A DNA stretch of 5,799 nucleotides, from contig JADQBV010000206.1 of NCBI GenBank assembly GCA_016278415.1, positions 1 to 5,799 of the forward strand, written 5' to 3'. This document shows positions 5,552 through 5,799 of this stretch, piece after piece. The translations under genes were made by a program, and so were the position numbers. This DNA comes from Halanaerobiales bacterium (GTDB taxonomy: Bacteria; Bacillota_F; Halanaerobiia; Halanaerobiales; DTU029). The notes beneath the pieces are model-generated. The model made no database searches. It was not told where the DNA came from and saw only the letters and a list, made by a program, of their open reading frames with translations. Numbering within the stretch: the stretch's first letter is position 1; each line of letters opens with the position of its first letter.

Positions 5552-5799
5552 TTATTTTAGAATAATTTGATGATAGGTTTTTTTGCCTTTTCTAAGCATA
5601 AGTGTATTCTCATCATTTTTAAAGTGCTCAAGTGTAATATCTAAACCCATATCATTTATCTGTACATCGTCTATATATAGGCCACCCTGTTTAATCAGTC
5701 TTCTTGCTTCACCGTTTGATGATACCAAATTTATATCATTTAATAAATGGACAATATAATATCCTTCTTCGAATTTTTGCCTATCAATTTCAGTAGAAG
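5552..5799 (-). CDS. tyrS: Tyrosyl-tRNA synthetase, C-terminal part (5' end outside window)
   Basis: TyrS charges tRNA-Tyr with tyrosine. Only the last 81 residues are visible, read from the window edge down to a TAA (complement of 5552-5554). They begin STEIDRQKFEEGYYIVHLL and continue into an S4-type RNA-binding domain: VSSNGEARRLIKQGG (visible residues 25-39), then LYIDD and a closing LMLRKGKKTYHQIIL (66-80). The EARRLIKQGG block followed by a short strand and the final LR.GK+ strand is the standard bacterial TyrS C-terminus, which clamps the long variable arm and anticodon of tRNA-Tyr. No start codon lies in the window, so the catalytic HIGH and KMSKS motifs cannot be checked. A different S4-domain protein is possible but much less likely given the preceding segment. 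A T-box leader, if any, would lie outside. Confidence 0.9.
   Translation of the reverse strand, partial: STEIDRQKFEEGYYIVHLLNDINLVSSNGEARRLIKQGGLYIDDVQINDMGLDITLEHFKNDENTLMLRKGKKTYHQIILK

Noticed and set aside
1..5799. Search for CRISPR repeats, insertion-sequence ends, integrase sites at the tRNA genes, and toxin-antitoxin pairs
   Set aside because: No regularly spaced repeats, no transposase or integrase frames, and no duplicated tRNA 3' ends were seen.

Overview
The window is AT-rich (about 30% GC by eye). It has strong AGGAGG-type ribosome sites, CCA-encoding tRNA genes, a TIGR04086/DUF3792 membrane protein and a bacterial SNF2 helicase of the short type. Together these suggest a low-GC Firmicute, probably an anaerobe of the Clostridia or Halanaerobiales type. 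The family-level placement is inference.

Layout. Positions 1-284 (minus strand) hold a tRNA operon transcribed Pro(UGG)-Glu(UUC)-Tyr(GUA). It has a clear sigma-A promoter, and the Tyr gene is cut by the window edge. Positions 437-1195 (plus) are surE, a survival nucleotidase, followed by a small four-helix membrane protein (1253-1639) whose ribosome site lies inside a 12-bp hairpin. Positions 1777-3261 (plus) encode a SNF2-type ATPase. Its reading frame continues past the first in-frame ATG up to a perfectly placed Shine-Dalgarno sequence, where only an ATT is available as a start. A bidirectional terminator (3309-3336) separates it from a convergent tRNA gene with anticodon CAU (3348-3424, minus), probably the lysidine-type tRNA-Ile2. 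From 3443 to 3533 two promoters diverge. The minus one is near-consensus and drives the tRNA. The plus one likely drives an FAH-family hydrolase (3583-4371) and asnA, ammonia-dependent asparagine synthetase (4392-5402). A second strong bidirectional terminator (5427-5462) divides asnA from the convergent 3' end of tyrS (5552-5799, minus), which runs off the window.

Most of the content is ordinary housekeeping: tRNAs, tyrS, asnA and surE. No mobile element, CRISPR array or defence island is visible. The points most worth a second look are the apparent ATT initiation codon of the SNF2 gene and its foldable leader, the hairpin over the ribosome site of the membrane-protein gene, and the pairing of an FAH enzyme with asnA. 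I do not see convincing evidence of a wholly new system. No gap between genes exceeds 300 bases; the largest is 244-436.
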